NCBI GenBank assembly: GCA_946546825.1
Contig: CAMNOK010000011.1
Coordinates: 1-34,845, forward strand
Reading direction: 5' to 3'
DNA: 34,845 nucleotides
DNA from: an uncultured bacterium
Lineage (GTDB): Bacteria > Bacteroidota > Bacteroidia > Bacteroidales > Bacteroidaceae
This document shows positions 8,211-16,051 of the stretch, piece by piece. The notes below the pieces were generated by a model. That model was not told where the DNA came from, made no database searches, and worked only from the letters and a program-made list of their open reading frames with translations. Every line of letters starts with the position of its first letter. Position 1 is the stretch's first letter. The translations under genes and the position numbers were made by a program.

Positions 8211-8440
8211 TGGGCACCTCGTGGATGCCGAGAAAACCATAGAGGTTGTTGATGTATAAACCGGATAGGGGCAGCAGACTGGCCGCCATGATTTGAACAG
8301 TGAACTTTGCCTTTGCATCCAGTCCTATCAGGTCATCAATAAAACCTACACCATAGATGAGCAGCAGACTGATATGATTATTATTATATATATAATAACT
8401 CTCGAGAATCTTGAATATTGTCTTGGAAACAACCTTTTTC
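8211..8440 (-). pseudogene. wecA fragment plus leader, copy C
   Basis: Bases 8211-8373 are almost identical to wecA 3853-4015, and 8374-8440 match the wecA start and leader 4287-4353, with three bases (gat) missing at the junction. The 271-base internal segment of wecA is absent, exactly as in copy B. Copy C extends further into wecA than B but stops earlier in the leader. No functional protein is expected. Confidence 0.92.
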
Positions 8441-8448
8441 CTTTTACA

Positions 8449-8480
8449 ATTATCCAAATTAGGATAATCCTATTTAGGAT
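8449..8480. promoter_or_regulatory. Two overlapping, mutually exclusive hairpins upstream of the GT2 gene
   Basis: ATTATCC (8449-8455) pairs with GGATAAT (8462-8468). ATCCTA (8467-8472) pairs with TAGGAT (8475-8480). The two perfect stems share bases 8467-8468, so they cannot form fully together. The position between the wecA fragment and the GT2 start suggests an operator or leader structure, but no regulator is known. Function is inference. Confidence 0.4.
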
Positions 8481-8551
8481 AACTTATCATTTAAGTCGAT
8501 ATGCGTACAATATTTTAATGAATATTGCGTTACAATGATAAACCCAATATC

Positions 8552-9307
8552 GTGAAAGTCTCAATTATAACAGCTACATACAATAGCGCGGCAACGCTGG
8601 AAGACACCATGAAGTCAGTCTTGGCACAGAGCTATGCTGGCATTGAATACATTGTTGTCGATGGCGACTCCAAAGATGGCACGCAGGATATCATCCGTCG
8701 CAATGAGCCCCTGTTTAAGGGACACTTGAGGTGGGTGTCAGAAAAGGATCGTGGCATCTATGATGCAATGAACAAAGGCATCCGTATGGCAACAGGCGAT
8801 GTGGTTGGAATCCTTAATTCAGACGACTATTTCACAAGTCCCGACGTTATAGAACAGATAGCTGGCGCTTTTGCTGACCCCACTATTGATGCTGTGTATG
8901 GTGACATCCATTTTATTCGTGAAGGCCAGCCGGACAAGATCTTCCGCTACTATAGTTCCAAACCCTTCCGTCCGCTTTGGCTGCGCTTCGGCTTCATGCC
9001 CGCTCATCCCTCGTTCTATTGCCGGCGTGAAGTGTTTGACAAGGCGGGACTCTACAAGACCGATTACAAGATAGGCAGCGACTACGAAATGATGGTACGC
9101 CTGTTTATGGTTCATAAGATCAAGGCCAAGTATCTGCCAATCGATTTTGTGACCATGCGTACAGGTGGTGCCAGCACAAAGAATGTCAAGAGTCGCCTGC
9201 AGCTCATCAAAGACGATGTCCGCGGCTGCCGCGAGAACGGCATCTATACCAACCCGCTGATGATCAGCATGAAGTTCCTTTATAAGATATTTGAATTTAA
9301 ATGGTAA
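8552..9307 (+). CDS. Glycosyltransferase family 2
   Basis: About 251 residues, GT-A fold. The protein begins VKVSIITATYNS, with YIVVDGDSKDGTQDI near residue 35, a DxD-type motif in GILNSDDYF near residue 92 and GSDYEMMVRLF near residue 178. It would add a sugar to a lipid-linked intermediate on the cytoplasmic side of the membrane. The frame can start at TTG 8525, but GTG 8552 is preferred because family members begin at this strand. The 3' end (GIYTNPLMISMKFLYK) is duplicated in diverged form at 10339-10410, and a paralogous 5' end is at 8174. The gene lies on the opposite strand from the main capsule operon. Confidence 0.88.
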   Translation: MKVSIITATYNSAATLEDTMKSVLAQSYAGIEYIVVDGDSKDGTQDIIRRNEPLFKGHLRWVSEKDRGIYDAMNKGIRMATGDVVGILNSDDYFTSPDVIEQIAGAFADPTIDAVYGDIHFIREGQPDKIFRYYSSKPFRPLWLRFGFMPAHPSFYCRREVFDKAGLYKTDYKIGSDYEMMVRLFMVHKIKAKYLPIDFVTMRTGGASTKNVKSRLQLIKDDVRGCRENGIYTNPLMISMKFLYKIFEFKW

Positions 9308-9342
9308 AAGGCCATAGCCATGAAGAAAAGATACAGTTTTTA

Positions 9343-9373
9343 TTTGCTGCATGAATTTTTTTTCGTATCTTTG
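9343..9373 (+). promoter_or_regulatory. Promoter of the unknown two-gene cassette
   Basis: TTTG at 9343-9346, a 19-base spacer and TATCTTTG at 9366-9373 fit the Bacteroidetes consensus exactly. The leader to the ATG at 9401 is about 20 bases. This gives the cassette expression independent of the GT2 gene. Confidence 0.75.
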
Positions 9374-9400
9374 ACCGTAAAATTAAAGAAGAGTTGAAAT

Positions 9401-9883
9401 ATGACACAATTGTTGGTAACAGTGGATGATGCATCCGCTTTGTCGAATCTGCGGATAGCCATTAGGCAGATGAAGGGAGTGACTCGTGTCTCAACCCTGC
9501 GGAAAGAACGTAGGCAAGCAGCAGAGCAAATAGAAGGAAAAAATCACAAAGCGATGGTTTTAAGATTAAATGAACTTCAATCAATGACGGATGGTTGGGA
9601 TGGCAATGAGAGTAAAGCTATCAGCCCTTTGTGTGTCAAGGCTATGGAAGATTTTTTGGAAATTGTTCCAGACAAGTTGTTGAAAAATTGGATCTTGTTT
9701 CCAGATGCACGTGGCTATTTGTATTTGGACTATACCTCTGAATCGGATGTAGCAGGGATTACTTTGATGCCAGAGGGCCTTGTATATTTTATCAAGAAAG
9801 ATGGTTTCACCGAAAAGTCTAATCTTTCGGCATTATCCTCTTCGAAAGTCATGCATATAATGGAAAAAGTCTATGGAGCATAA
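9401..9883 (+). CDS. Unknown protein, first gene of a two-gene cassette
   Basis: 160 residues, soluble, no signal peptide. The first 35 residues (MTQLLVTVDDASALSNLRIA, then a basic VSTLRKERR segment) resemble the short N-terminal beta-alpha segments seen on antitoxin-like Bacteroidetes proteins. A second part has GWDGNESKAISP, then LFPDARGYLYLDY, a pattern I recall from small uncharacterised proteins encoded as first gene of a pair. I cannot assign a function. It has its own promoter, overlaps the next gene by 11 bases, and lies between a GT2 gene and a duplicated GT2 tail, so it arrived as a unit. A toxin-antitoxin-like role is only a guess. Confidence 0.8.
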   Translation: MTQLLVTVDDASALSNLRIAIRQMKGVTRVSTLRKERRQAAEQIEGKNHKAMVLRLNELQSMTDGWDGNESKAISPLCVKAMEDFLEIVPDKLLKNWILFPDARGYLYLDYTSESDVAGITLMPEGLVYFIKKDGFTEKSNLSALSSSKVMHIMEKVYGA

Positions 9884-10340
9884 GGAGCTCAATTTGCAGA
9901 TGGTGAATAATGATGAAAACGTAGCTCGAATCATCTTTTCACCGTCATATATTTTTCAGGGACGTGTGTCTCCCACAGCTTTCAGATGGAATGTGCTGCC
10001 AAGTGGTGATGTTGAAGATTATATTTCTGTATTGCGTGATGACGGTGGTAACCTAAATGAAGAGAGCCAAAACTTTCGTCCCCGTATCCAAGGTGATGAG
10101 CGTTATGGCTATGCCTTATTGAATGTGGGTGATGTCAGGGATATCAGCCAGTCAGTACTGTTGGAAGACACTACCAGCATAGATGTCCAGCCTTTCCCCA
10201 GTAAAAAACTTGTGAATCATGCAGGAATTCAAGTGGTTCTGGATGGCATGATAGTTGATGCCAATACTCCGGTGAATGCTGAAATTATGGCAATTCAAAA
10301 GGAATTAGCCATGCTGTGTAGTGATGTAGTCCCGTTTTAA
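9873..10340 (+). CDS. Unknown protein, second gene of a two-gene cassette
   Basis: 155 residues, soluble. It contains VARIIFSPSYIFQGRVSPTA and FRWNVLPSGDVEDYISVLRD near the N-terminus, then FRPRIQGDERYGYALLNVGD and a C-terminal helix (AEIMAIQKELAMLC). No known domain or catalytic motif is recognised. The start overlaps the end of the upstream gene by 11 bases in another frame, implying translational coupling. The stop codon at 10338-10340 abuts the GT2 tail remnant with an overlap of one or two bases, which marks the right edge of the inserted unit. A partner or effector of the upstream protein is the natural guess. Confidence 0.8.
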   Translation: MEHKELNLQMVNNDENVARIIFSPSYIFQGRVSPTAFRWNVLPSGDVEDYISVLRDDGGNLNEESQNFRPRIQGDERYGYALLNVGDVRDISQSVLLEDTTSIDVQPFPSKKLVNHAGIQVVLDGMIVDANTPVNAEIMAIQKELAMLCSDVVPF

Positions 10341-10410
10341 CGGCATCTACACCAACCCGCTAATGATTAGCATGAAGTTCCTTTATAAGGTGTTTGAGTT
10401 TAAACTGTAG
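10339..10410 (+). pseudogene. 3' remnant of a GT2 glycosyltransferase gene
   Basis: Bases 10339-10410 encode GIYTNPLMISMKFLYKVFEF, then KL and a stop. The intact GT2 gene ends GIYTNPLMISMKFLYKIFEF, then KW and a stop (9236-9307). The two differ at about a dozen silent or mild positions, so this is a diverged paralogue or allele, not a fresh duplication. It overlaps the last codons of the convergent epimerase gene. Confidence 0.88.
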
Positions 10411-11365
10411 GTTCTCCGTCCATCCAGGCTAATGTTCTTTTGATTCCTGTTATTCTGTCAACAGGAGGCGTAGGGGCTATTCGTATGGTGTTCTCTAATG
10501 GGATAATATTGTCTGTAGTCATGTTCTTCAAACGGAATGAAGTCATCGGAAAGCGAATGCCTACCAGTTTTAATGCATCACCGACCCATGCCGCCAAACG
10601 TACCATTCCAAAAGGAAGACGAGGTATTTTCTTTCCAACTTCAGCTGCAATCTGATTTGCCCATTCCTCAATAAAGATAGCAGGCGAATCTCCTAGATAG
10701 AAAACTTTGTTGGCTTTATCATGCGTGGGGGTGCAGAGAATTTGGTCTATCTGGTAAATTGCATTCTCAATATATCCGTAAGTTTTAGTACAAGAACGAT
10801 GACCTATGTGGAAATACATTCCTGCCTTCACAACATCGAAAAAGTTTCGGTAGGGTATACCAAACCACGGTCCCCACATGGAGGTCGGGCGCAGAATGGC
10901 CCAGTCGCATGAAGGCTGGTGTTGCCATGTTATTTGTTCAGTGACAACTTTACTCTCACCATAGAAGGTGGAGGGTGCATAGTCGAATTGGTTTTTAGGT
11001 ATATAGCCGGTATGACACACCAACATTGATGATGTGATAAGTATCTTCTTCAGCCCTTGGAGTTGGGAAGCTGTCTTTAGTATGTTTTCTACTCCTAAGG
11101 TGTTGGCACAATAGTCTTCTAAAGACTTGCCGTCCAAATCCGTTCGGGCTGCGAGATGAATGATATAGTCAGGCTGGAAATTCTGAACATACGAATGTAG
11201 TGCTTTGTAGTCAGTGATGTCGCAGCGCTCCCAGATATCATTCGCATTAGTGTCTTTGGGTGAGTGAAGGTCAATGCTCTTTACAGTCCACCCTTGTTTG
11301 ATATAATAGTTGACGAGGTTTGTTCCTATGAAGCCAGAACCGCCAGTAATGAGTATTTTAGTCAT
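10400..11365 (-). CDS. NAD-dependent epimerase/dehydratase (extended SDR)
   Basis: 321 residues. The Rossmann motif GGSGFIG is at 8-14, LAARTD near 71, and the catalytic set is Ser112/113 with Y135 and K139 (YGESK). The C-terminal part fits the extended SDR fold (KTYGYIENAIYQ; KVFYLGDSP). It modifies a nucleotide sugar, but the exact epimerisation, dehydration or reduction cannot be read from the sequence. It is the last intact gene in the minus-strand direction after the capsule operon, separated from it by a GT4 remnant. Its final codons (EPTV, stop) lie within the reverse complement of the GT2 tail remnant, so its natural C-terminus may have been altered by the rearrangement. Confidence 0.88.
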   Translation of the reverse strand: MTKILITGGSGFIGTNLVNYYIKQGWTVKSIDLHSPKDTNANDIWERCDITDYKALHSYVQNFQPDYIIHLAARTDLDGKSLEDYCANTLGVENILKTASQLQGLKKILITSSMLVCHTGYIPKNQFDYAPSTFYGESKVVTEQITWQHQPSCDWAILRPTSMWGPWFGIPYRNFFDVVKAGMYFHIGHRSCTKTYGYIENAIYQIDQILCTPTHDKANKVFYLGDSPAIFIEEWANQIAAEVGKKIPRLPFGMVRLAAWVGDALKLVGIRFPMTSFRLKNMTTDNIIPLENTIRIAPTPPVDRITGIKRTLAWMDGEPTV

Positions 11366-11376
11366 GTTTCCTTATT

Positions 11377-11580
11377 TTAATTCTTGTAAATATTGATCAA
11401 GTCTTCTGCTATCTTGTTCCAAGACAATTTTCCTTTACCATAGCTCTGTCTAATTTCGTCGGAGTAGGTCTTTACTTTTTCTGGATGATTCCATAGCATA
11501 GTGATAGCGTCAGCTATAGTGCTGATGTCCATGTATCTTTTGTTCTCATTAATAAGATAACGGCGCTTCAGGCGTGTTAT
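11377..11580 (-). pseudogene. C-terminal remnant of a GT4 glycosyltransferase
   Basis: On the minus strand an open frame without a start codon reads RLKRRYLINENKRYMDIST, then IADAITMLWNHPEKVKTYSD and LSWNKIAEDLINIYKN, with a stop at 11377-11379. The LSWxKIAxxLINIYKN ending and the preceding IADAI..L...P helix are typical of the last helices of family 4 glycosyltransferases. The first 80% of such a gene is missing. It starts within 10 bases of the stop codon of the intact glycosyltransferase gene upstream. Confidence 0.72.
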
Positions 11581-11587
11581 TATGTTG

Positions 11588-12700
11588 CTAATGAATTATC
11601 AGTTGGGAGTATGTCGTATTCAAATAGTCTTCTGTGGCAGACTTGTATTTCTTCCACAGACTGGCAGCCTTTTCAGACTTCAGACGAATGTCTTCCGGGG
11701 TTAGCGACCTGACGAGTTCAACAAGGCTCTCCAGCGTTTCCTCGATGCCGTAGCCGAAGCTGTTCTCCCTGACCTTATCGGCAATGATGATGCCGTTGGT
11801 CGTGATGAGAGGTTTGCCAACGAACATCGCCTCATAGTATTTGTTGGGTGCGGCAAAGAAGTGGTTGGGGGTCTGCTTGGAATACATGGCATAGATAAGG
11901 TCGGAGTTATACATGATGCGCAGGCCGTCTGCATAGGCCACCTTTCCGTAGTAGTGGATGTGGGGACTGTCTTTGTGCTGTTCCAGAAGATTCAGAATCT
12001 CTTTGTCTCCATATCCGGCAATATTCAGATTATAAAAGCCTTGTGCAGCCCCTTCAATCAATTCCGCCAGACATCTGTTAGAGGCGAATCCGCCCACATA
12101 TACAAGGGTTGGCAGGGATTGGCTTTCAGGGAACTGGTAAGCAGCATCTTCATACAGAAACTCCGAACTGGAGAAGGAGGGGATGTTCTGCAAAACGCTG
12201 TAGCGTCCCTCTATGTTATAGGGAATCTGCTTGATGCGCTCAGGCTCGCAGATGATGAAGTGGTCGGCCTTCTTCACACTCAGCCATTCCATAAACGAGA
12301 AAGCCATGAGGACAATCTTCCCCTGATTGTTGAGCGTGTCGGATATCCAGTCGAAGATATCAAAGAGCACATAGTTCTTCCTCCTGCTCAGCATCTTATA
12401 GACAACGGCAGGGAAAGCCGCGTCAAGGTCACAGGCATGGATTCTCAGGTCCTTCTTAAAAGAGAACAGGGTCTTCAGGATAAACCACATCCATTTCAGT
12501 CTGTCGATAATGGCACCAACGCCTCCTTGATTGTATTTGCTTTTCGCAGGACAGTAAATAGTGTTGGGAAGCCGCTCGGAGTTGCCGAGGCGGTCCCATG
12601 CGATAATCCTGTAGTCAACGCCCTTGCGCTGGAAGAAGTCCAGATACTTCTTGGCGCGTGAGTCGGAGATGATGTCGTTGCAACGTATGAGTACAATCAT
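11588..12700 (-). CDS. Glycosyltransferase, family 4-like
   Basis: 370 residues with two Rossmann-type halves (GT-B fold). The N-terminal half has [20 protein letters not shown] and [14 protein letters not shown]. The C-terminal half starts at LVYVGGF and has [21 protein letters not shown] and the sugar-nucleotide binding segment [15 protein letters not shown]. It transfers a sugar to the growing lipid-linked unit in the cytoplasm. Donor and linkage are unknown. Its start overlaps the wecB stop by ATGA, so it is the distal gene of the main operon. A different GT4 tail lies directly downstream. Confidence 0.86.
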   Translation of the reverse strand: MIVLIRCNDIISDSRAKKYLDFFQRKGVDYRIIAWDRLGNSERLPNTIYCPAKSKYNQGGVGAIIDRLKWMWFILKTLFSFKKDLRIHACDLDAAFPAVVYKMLSRRKNYVLFDIFDWISDTLNNQGKIVLMAFSFMEWLSVKKADHFIICEPERIKQIPYNIEGRYSVLQNIPSFSSSEFLYEDAAYQFPESQSLPTLVYVGGFASNRCLAELIEGAAQGFYNLNIAGYGDKEILNLLEQHKDSPHIHYYGKVAYADGLRIMYNSDLIYAMYSKQTPNHFFAAPNKYYEAMFVGKPLITTNGIIIADKVRENSFGYGIEETLESLVELVRSLTPEDIRLKSEKAASLWKKYKSATEDYLNTTYSQLIIH

Positions 12701-13887
12701 GGTCTCAGATAGTTTACGATTCGTTCGCAGGCGTAGCCGTCACCATAGGGATTGACGGCTTGGCTCATCTTGTTATAGGCTTCCTCGTCATCAAGCAGGG
12801 TGCTGACCTCGCTGACAATCAGGTCGTGGTTGGTTCCCACCAGATGTACGGTCCCGCTCTCCAAAGCTTCTGGTCGCTCGGTGGTGTCACGCATCACGAG
12901 GACGGGCTTACCCAGTCCGGGCGCTTCCTCCTGTATGCCGCCGCTATCGGTAAGCACCACGGTACTCTTTTCCATCAGATAGACAAACTCCAGGTACTGG
13001 AGCGGTTCAATGAAGAAGAAGTTGTGGGCCTCACCCCGGCCCTCTCCAAGGGGCGAGGGCGTATGGTGCTGGATAACCTCATCGCCAAAGACCTGGGCGA
13101 TGGGCTTGCGCACATTCGGATTGAGGTGCATGGGATAGACGAAGTCCACGTCAGGATATTTCTCGCTCAAATCCTTCATGGCCGTTACCATACAGATGAA
13201 CCCTTCACCGAAGTTCTCGCGGCGATGACCAGTAATTAAGACTAGCTTCTTACCACTATCAAGACGTTTCACGTCATAACCAGCCTCAGCAAGCACATTC
13301 ACTTGTTCATCTGCAAGGGCTTTGTCGCTCTTAAGCTTATCTACTACCATGTGGAGGGCATCGATGACGGTATTGCCAGTCACCAGAATCTCTCCGTGGG
13401 CTTTCTCTTCCAGCAGGTTCTGCTTGGAAAGCGGGGTGGGAGAGAAATTGTAGGAGGCGATTCGCCCCGTAATCTGGCGGTTCATTTCTTCCGGCCAGGG
13501 ACTATAGATGTTGTGGGTGCGCAGCCCTGCCTCCACATGTCCGACGGGTATCTGCTGGTAGAAGGCTGCCAGGGCTGCGGCCGTACTGGTTGTGGTGTCT
13601 CCATGTACCAGCACAATGTCTGGCTGCGCCTCTTTCAGTACGTTACGCATGCCTGTCAGCACGCGGGTTGTCACGTCATAGAGGTCCTGACCCTGCTTCA
13701 TGATGTTCAGGTCGTAGTCGGGCTGTATGTCAAAGATGCGCAACACTTGGTCGAGCATCTCGCGGTGCTGACCCGTCACGCAAACCTTTGTCTCAAAGTG
13801 GGTGTTGTCTTTTTGAAAGGCTTTCACCAGTGGAGCCATCTTGATGGCTTCGGGGCGAGTGCCGAATACTAATAGTATCTTTTTCAT
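12697..13887 (-). CDS. wecB: UDP-N-acetylglucosamine 2-epimerase (non-hydrolysing)
   Basis: About 396 residues. It interconverts UDP-GlcNAc and UDP-ManNAc. Start at 13887 ([20 protein letters not shown]); the frame extends upstream without homology. Motifs: GTRPEAIKM (9-17), [44 protein letters not shown], and [20 protein letters not shown] with RDTTERPEA. Between VFGDE and [13 protein letters not shown] there are about 19 residues ([18 protein letters not shown]) that family members lack. They are encoded by a palindromic repeat element inserted in frame (13029-13068). The site is a surface loop between strands, so activity is probably kept. It overlaps the next gene by ATGA. No ManNAc dehydrogenase (WecC) is recognised nearby. 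Confidence 0.93.
   Translation of the reverse strand: MKKILLVFGTRPEAIKMAPLVKAFQKDNTHFETKVCVTGQHREMLDQVLRIFDIQPDYDLNIMKQGQDLYDVTTRVLTGMRNVLKEAQPDIVLVHGDTTTSTAAALAAFYQQIPVGHVEAGLRTHNIYSPWPEEMNRQITGRIASYNFSPTPLSKQNLLEEKAHGEILVTGNTVIDALHMVVDKLKSDKALADEQVNVLAEAGYDVKRLDSGKKLVLITGHRRENFGEGFICMVTAMKDLSEKYPDVDFVYPMHLNPNVRKPIAQVFGDEVIQHHTPSPLGEGRGEAHNFFFIEPLQYLEFVYLMEKSTVVLTDSGGIQEEAPGLGKPVLVMRDTTERPEALESGTVHLVGTNHDLIVSEVSTLLDDEEAYNKMSQAVNPYGDGYACERIVNYLRP
13029..13068. repeat. Palindromic interspersed repeat inserted in frame in wecB
   Basis: The core GCCCTCTCC-AAG-GGGCGAGGGC (13039-13060) is an imperfect hairpin, flanked by ctcaccccg and gtatggtg. It is much more GC-rich than the gene around it. Read on the coding strand it gives [14 protein letters not shown], a peptide often seen where such repeats land in genes. 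Only one copy occurs in this window, so its family must be confirmed elsewhere in the genome. Confidence 0.75.
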
Positions 13888-13897
13888 GTAGATGTGC

Positions 13898-14980
13898 TTA
13901 GAATTCCTTGATGGCTTCTGCCAGGGCGTTGATGTAGCCGTGTCCATACTGAAGGTCGGGTTCCATGTAATTGCCCTCGCCCCATTCGTTCCACGACTTG
14001 AGAATGATAATCTGTTCCTCTTCCGGCTTGTCTTTTACCATGTCAAGAGCCTGCATGGCAAGCTGCTTGAAGTATTTGGGGGCCGGGTTGGTCATGACAA
14101 GCCCTCTTGCGCCTGAGCGAGGGGTGTGATCCCAATTTGGCACAATGACCGGTATGACATCCCGGCGAGCACATTCGGGATGAAGCATGTGACGAATAGC
14201 TTTTCTATATGGGTAAATCATCGGGATATGCAGATATTTTCTACCGATGGTGAGCATGACTTTTGTGAAAACATTGCTTTTATGGTAGATGTTCAGATGA
14301 TCTACATTGTGTATGGCGTCAAAGCCCATGGACAGGATCTTTTCTCTATGTTCACTGTTGAAGTCGGAGGCAACAAAGTAAAAGTCGTTAAGACCATTCT
14401 CTTTTGCCAGCCTTCTCCATGTCTTGATAAACGTAGTGACATCTTCAAAGTGGAGGGCATCATAAACAACATAGAAAAGCTTGCCGTTAACACGAATATA
14501 GCGTTTGTCCTTGAATGCTGGAAGCAGGTGCATGAAGTGTTCTGTGTAGTCATTCTCTCCAGGATAAAGTTGCTCAATGAGCAATTTGTCTTTGCCAGGG
14601 TTCTTCGGATCCCAAAGTTTTTTGTACCAGGAATGGTTAGCCCAGCAGAGGCAGAACGGGAAGTCGGGCTTGCCTGTGGCAACGACCTCCTCGAAGGGAC
14701 GCTGCATCAACTGCCTGCCGTTGCCGAACCAATATTCATAATAGCAAAAGGCTTCAATGCCTGCTTCGCGGGCCAGCTTGGCCTGTTCCTCCCTGACCTC
14801 TGGCATGCGCAGGTCGTAGAAGCCAAGGTCGGCAGGAATATGCGGCTGGTTGTGCCCGGGGAACAGCTTGCGTGCCCGTGCCACGTTGGTCCACTCCGTG
14901 AAACCCTTTCCCCACCACTCGTCATTCTCTGGGAAAGGGTGATATTGTGGAAGATATATTGCAATGATTCTTGGCTTCAT
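13898..14980 (-). CDS. WbsX-family glycosyltransferase
   Basis: About 360 residues. The start is typical ([20 protein letters not shown], then [15 protein letters not shown]). Other family landmarks are [64 protein letters not shown] and the final [18 protein letters not shown]. WbsX proteins occur in O-antigen and capsule loci and share a fold with GH99 enzymes; they are thought to act as glycosyltransferases, though the exact reaction is not well established. ATG 14980 is preferred; a second ATG at 14998 adds six residues. A probable internal promoter lies upstream, so WbsX, WecB and the GT4 may have extra transcription. Confidence 0.9.
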   Translation of the reverse strand: MKPRIIAIYLPQYHPFPENDEWWGKGFTEWTNVARARKLFPGHNQPHIPADLGFYDLRMPEVREEQAKLAREAGIEAFCYYEYWFGNGRQLMQRPFEEVVATGKPDFPFCLCWANHSWYKKLWDPKNPGKDKLLIEQLYPGENDYTEHFMHLLPAFKDKRYIRVNGKLFYVVYDALHFEDVTTFIKTWRRLAKENGLNDFYFVASDFNSEHREKILSMGFDAIHNVDHLNIYHKSNVFTKVMLTIGRKYLHIPMIYPYRKAIRHMLHPECARRDVIPVIVPNWDHTPRSGARGLVMTNPAPKYFKQLAMQALDMVKDKPEEEQIIILKSWNEWGEGNYMEPDLQYGHGYINALAEAIKEF

Positions 14981-15017
14981 GTTTTCTTGTTGTTGCATTC
15001 TAAATCTTATGGATTTG

Positions 15018-15050
15018 CAAAGATAGCAATATTTTATGAAACTTCCCCAA
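15018..15050 (-). promoter_or_regulatory. Probable internal promoter before the WbsX gene
   Basis: On the minus strand TATCTTTG (15025-15018) is a perfect -7 element. A partial -33 match TTGG (15050-15047) lies 21 bases upstream. The leader would be about 30 bases. It sits in a 78-base gap within the long operon. Confidence 0.55.
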
Positions 15051-15076
15051 TGTGAGACATGAATTTTAGATAATAG

Positions 15077-16039
15077 TCACCTTATCGAATATGAATTAGA
15101 GCCCAAGACCATAAATGGTTGCTCAACAGCATTTATCACACATTGGTGACAAAGGGAACGATTCTCTTCTGTGATAGGTTCTGGTGGGAAATCTTGCGGG
15201 GAAAGTTCGGGTATGACGGGCTGTGAGTGATCATTTTGAATCGTGATGCCATAGATGGGGGCAAAGAGCGACTGGACAACGGTACAGGCAGCTAAATATC
15301 GTCCGATGCCAGCATTGAGATGCCATCCGTCGCGTGTCAGCTGGCTTATGGTGTTGAGCGAGGTGGCGCGCGCATTTTGAATGGTGGTTCCAACGGGGAT
15401 GATAACATCAATGCCATCGTAGTATATCATATTCTGGGTAGCCAAGGTGATGAATTGCCAACGTTGATAGTTTGGATAGTCTGGAGTGTATGCATCGTGA
15501 TAGGACCAGGCAGTCTGCCATGCCAACGTGACATTGGGGTTGGTGCAGTGCTGACGAATGAAGTCTATCATCAGTCGGAGCCATGGATTGTATGTATCAT
15601 AATTGATTGAATATTCAGAATATTGCTGAAGCGTGATGACATCCCAGTCCTGTGCAAGGATTTCTGCCAAGTTCCCCTGTTCAACCTCCATGTGCTCTCC
15701 TCCACGGTAGGTAAGCTCTATCGTCTCTCCACTTTCGGCTATCGCATACCAGTGTTGGAGCGAGGCGGCAGAGTGGGCTGCAAAGTAGGCGGAGTATGTC
15801 GCAGGGTCAACGCCCAGGCTTTCCATGATGGCGGGCACATAGTACATGGCGTCCTCGGCAAAGCTGTTTCCAATGGCCAGTACGCGCAGTCGTCCCTGTC
15901 CCTCCGGCAGGGGGTGGTTCTGGATATAGGGTTCAACGGGAATAATCAGGTTGTCATCATCCTTGCAGGCACTCAGGGAAAGGCTGCACAGAAGAGTCAG
16001 GCAGCCGACTACCATATATCTGACAATTGCTCTTTTCAT
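15077..16039 (-). CDS. DUF4886 lipoprotein, SGNH-hydrolase-like
   Basis: 320 residues. Lipoprotein signal ending LSLSACKDDD, with Cys25 lipidated. The mature protein opens with RVLAIGNSFAEDAMYYV, the block I Gly-Asn-Ser of SGNH-type esterases (DUF4886 family). WDVITLQQYSEYS follows in the middle and DGWHLNAGIGRYLAA near the end matches the late Asp-x-x-His block. It may remove or transfer acyl groups on the polysaccharide at the periplasmic or outer-membrane face. It lies directly after an acyltransferase gene in the same operon, which fits a coupled add/remove role (inference). The gap to the acyltransferase is 12 bases. Confidence 0.85.
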   Translation of the reverse strand: MKRAIVRYMVVGCLTLLCSLSLSACKDDDNLIIPVEPYIQNHPLPEGQGRLRVLAIGNSFAEDAMYYVPAIMESLGVDPATYSAYFAAHSAASLQHWYAIAESGETIELTYRGGEHMEVEQGNLAEILAQDWDVITLQQYSEYSINYDTYNPWLRLMIDFIRQHCTNPNVTLAWQTAWSYHDAYTPDYPNYQRWQFITLATQNMIYYDGIDVIIPVGTTIQNARATSLNTISQLTRDGWHLNAGIGRYLAACTVVQSLFAPIYGITIQNDHSQPVIPELSPQDFPPEPITEENRSLCHQCVINAVEQPFMVLGSNSYSIR

Positions 16040-16051
16040 CTCTTTCGTGTA

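Noticed and set aside
8200..8457. 85-codon minus-strand frame over wecA copy C
   Set aside because: It is the translated wecA fragment joined to leader; it lacks the start, catalytic loops and most of the membrane segments, so it is called a pseudogene.
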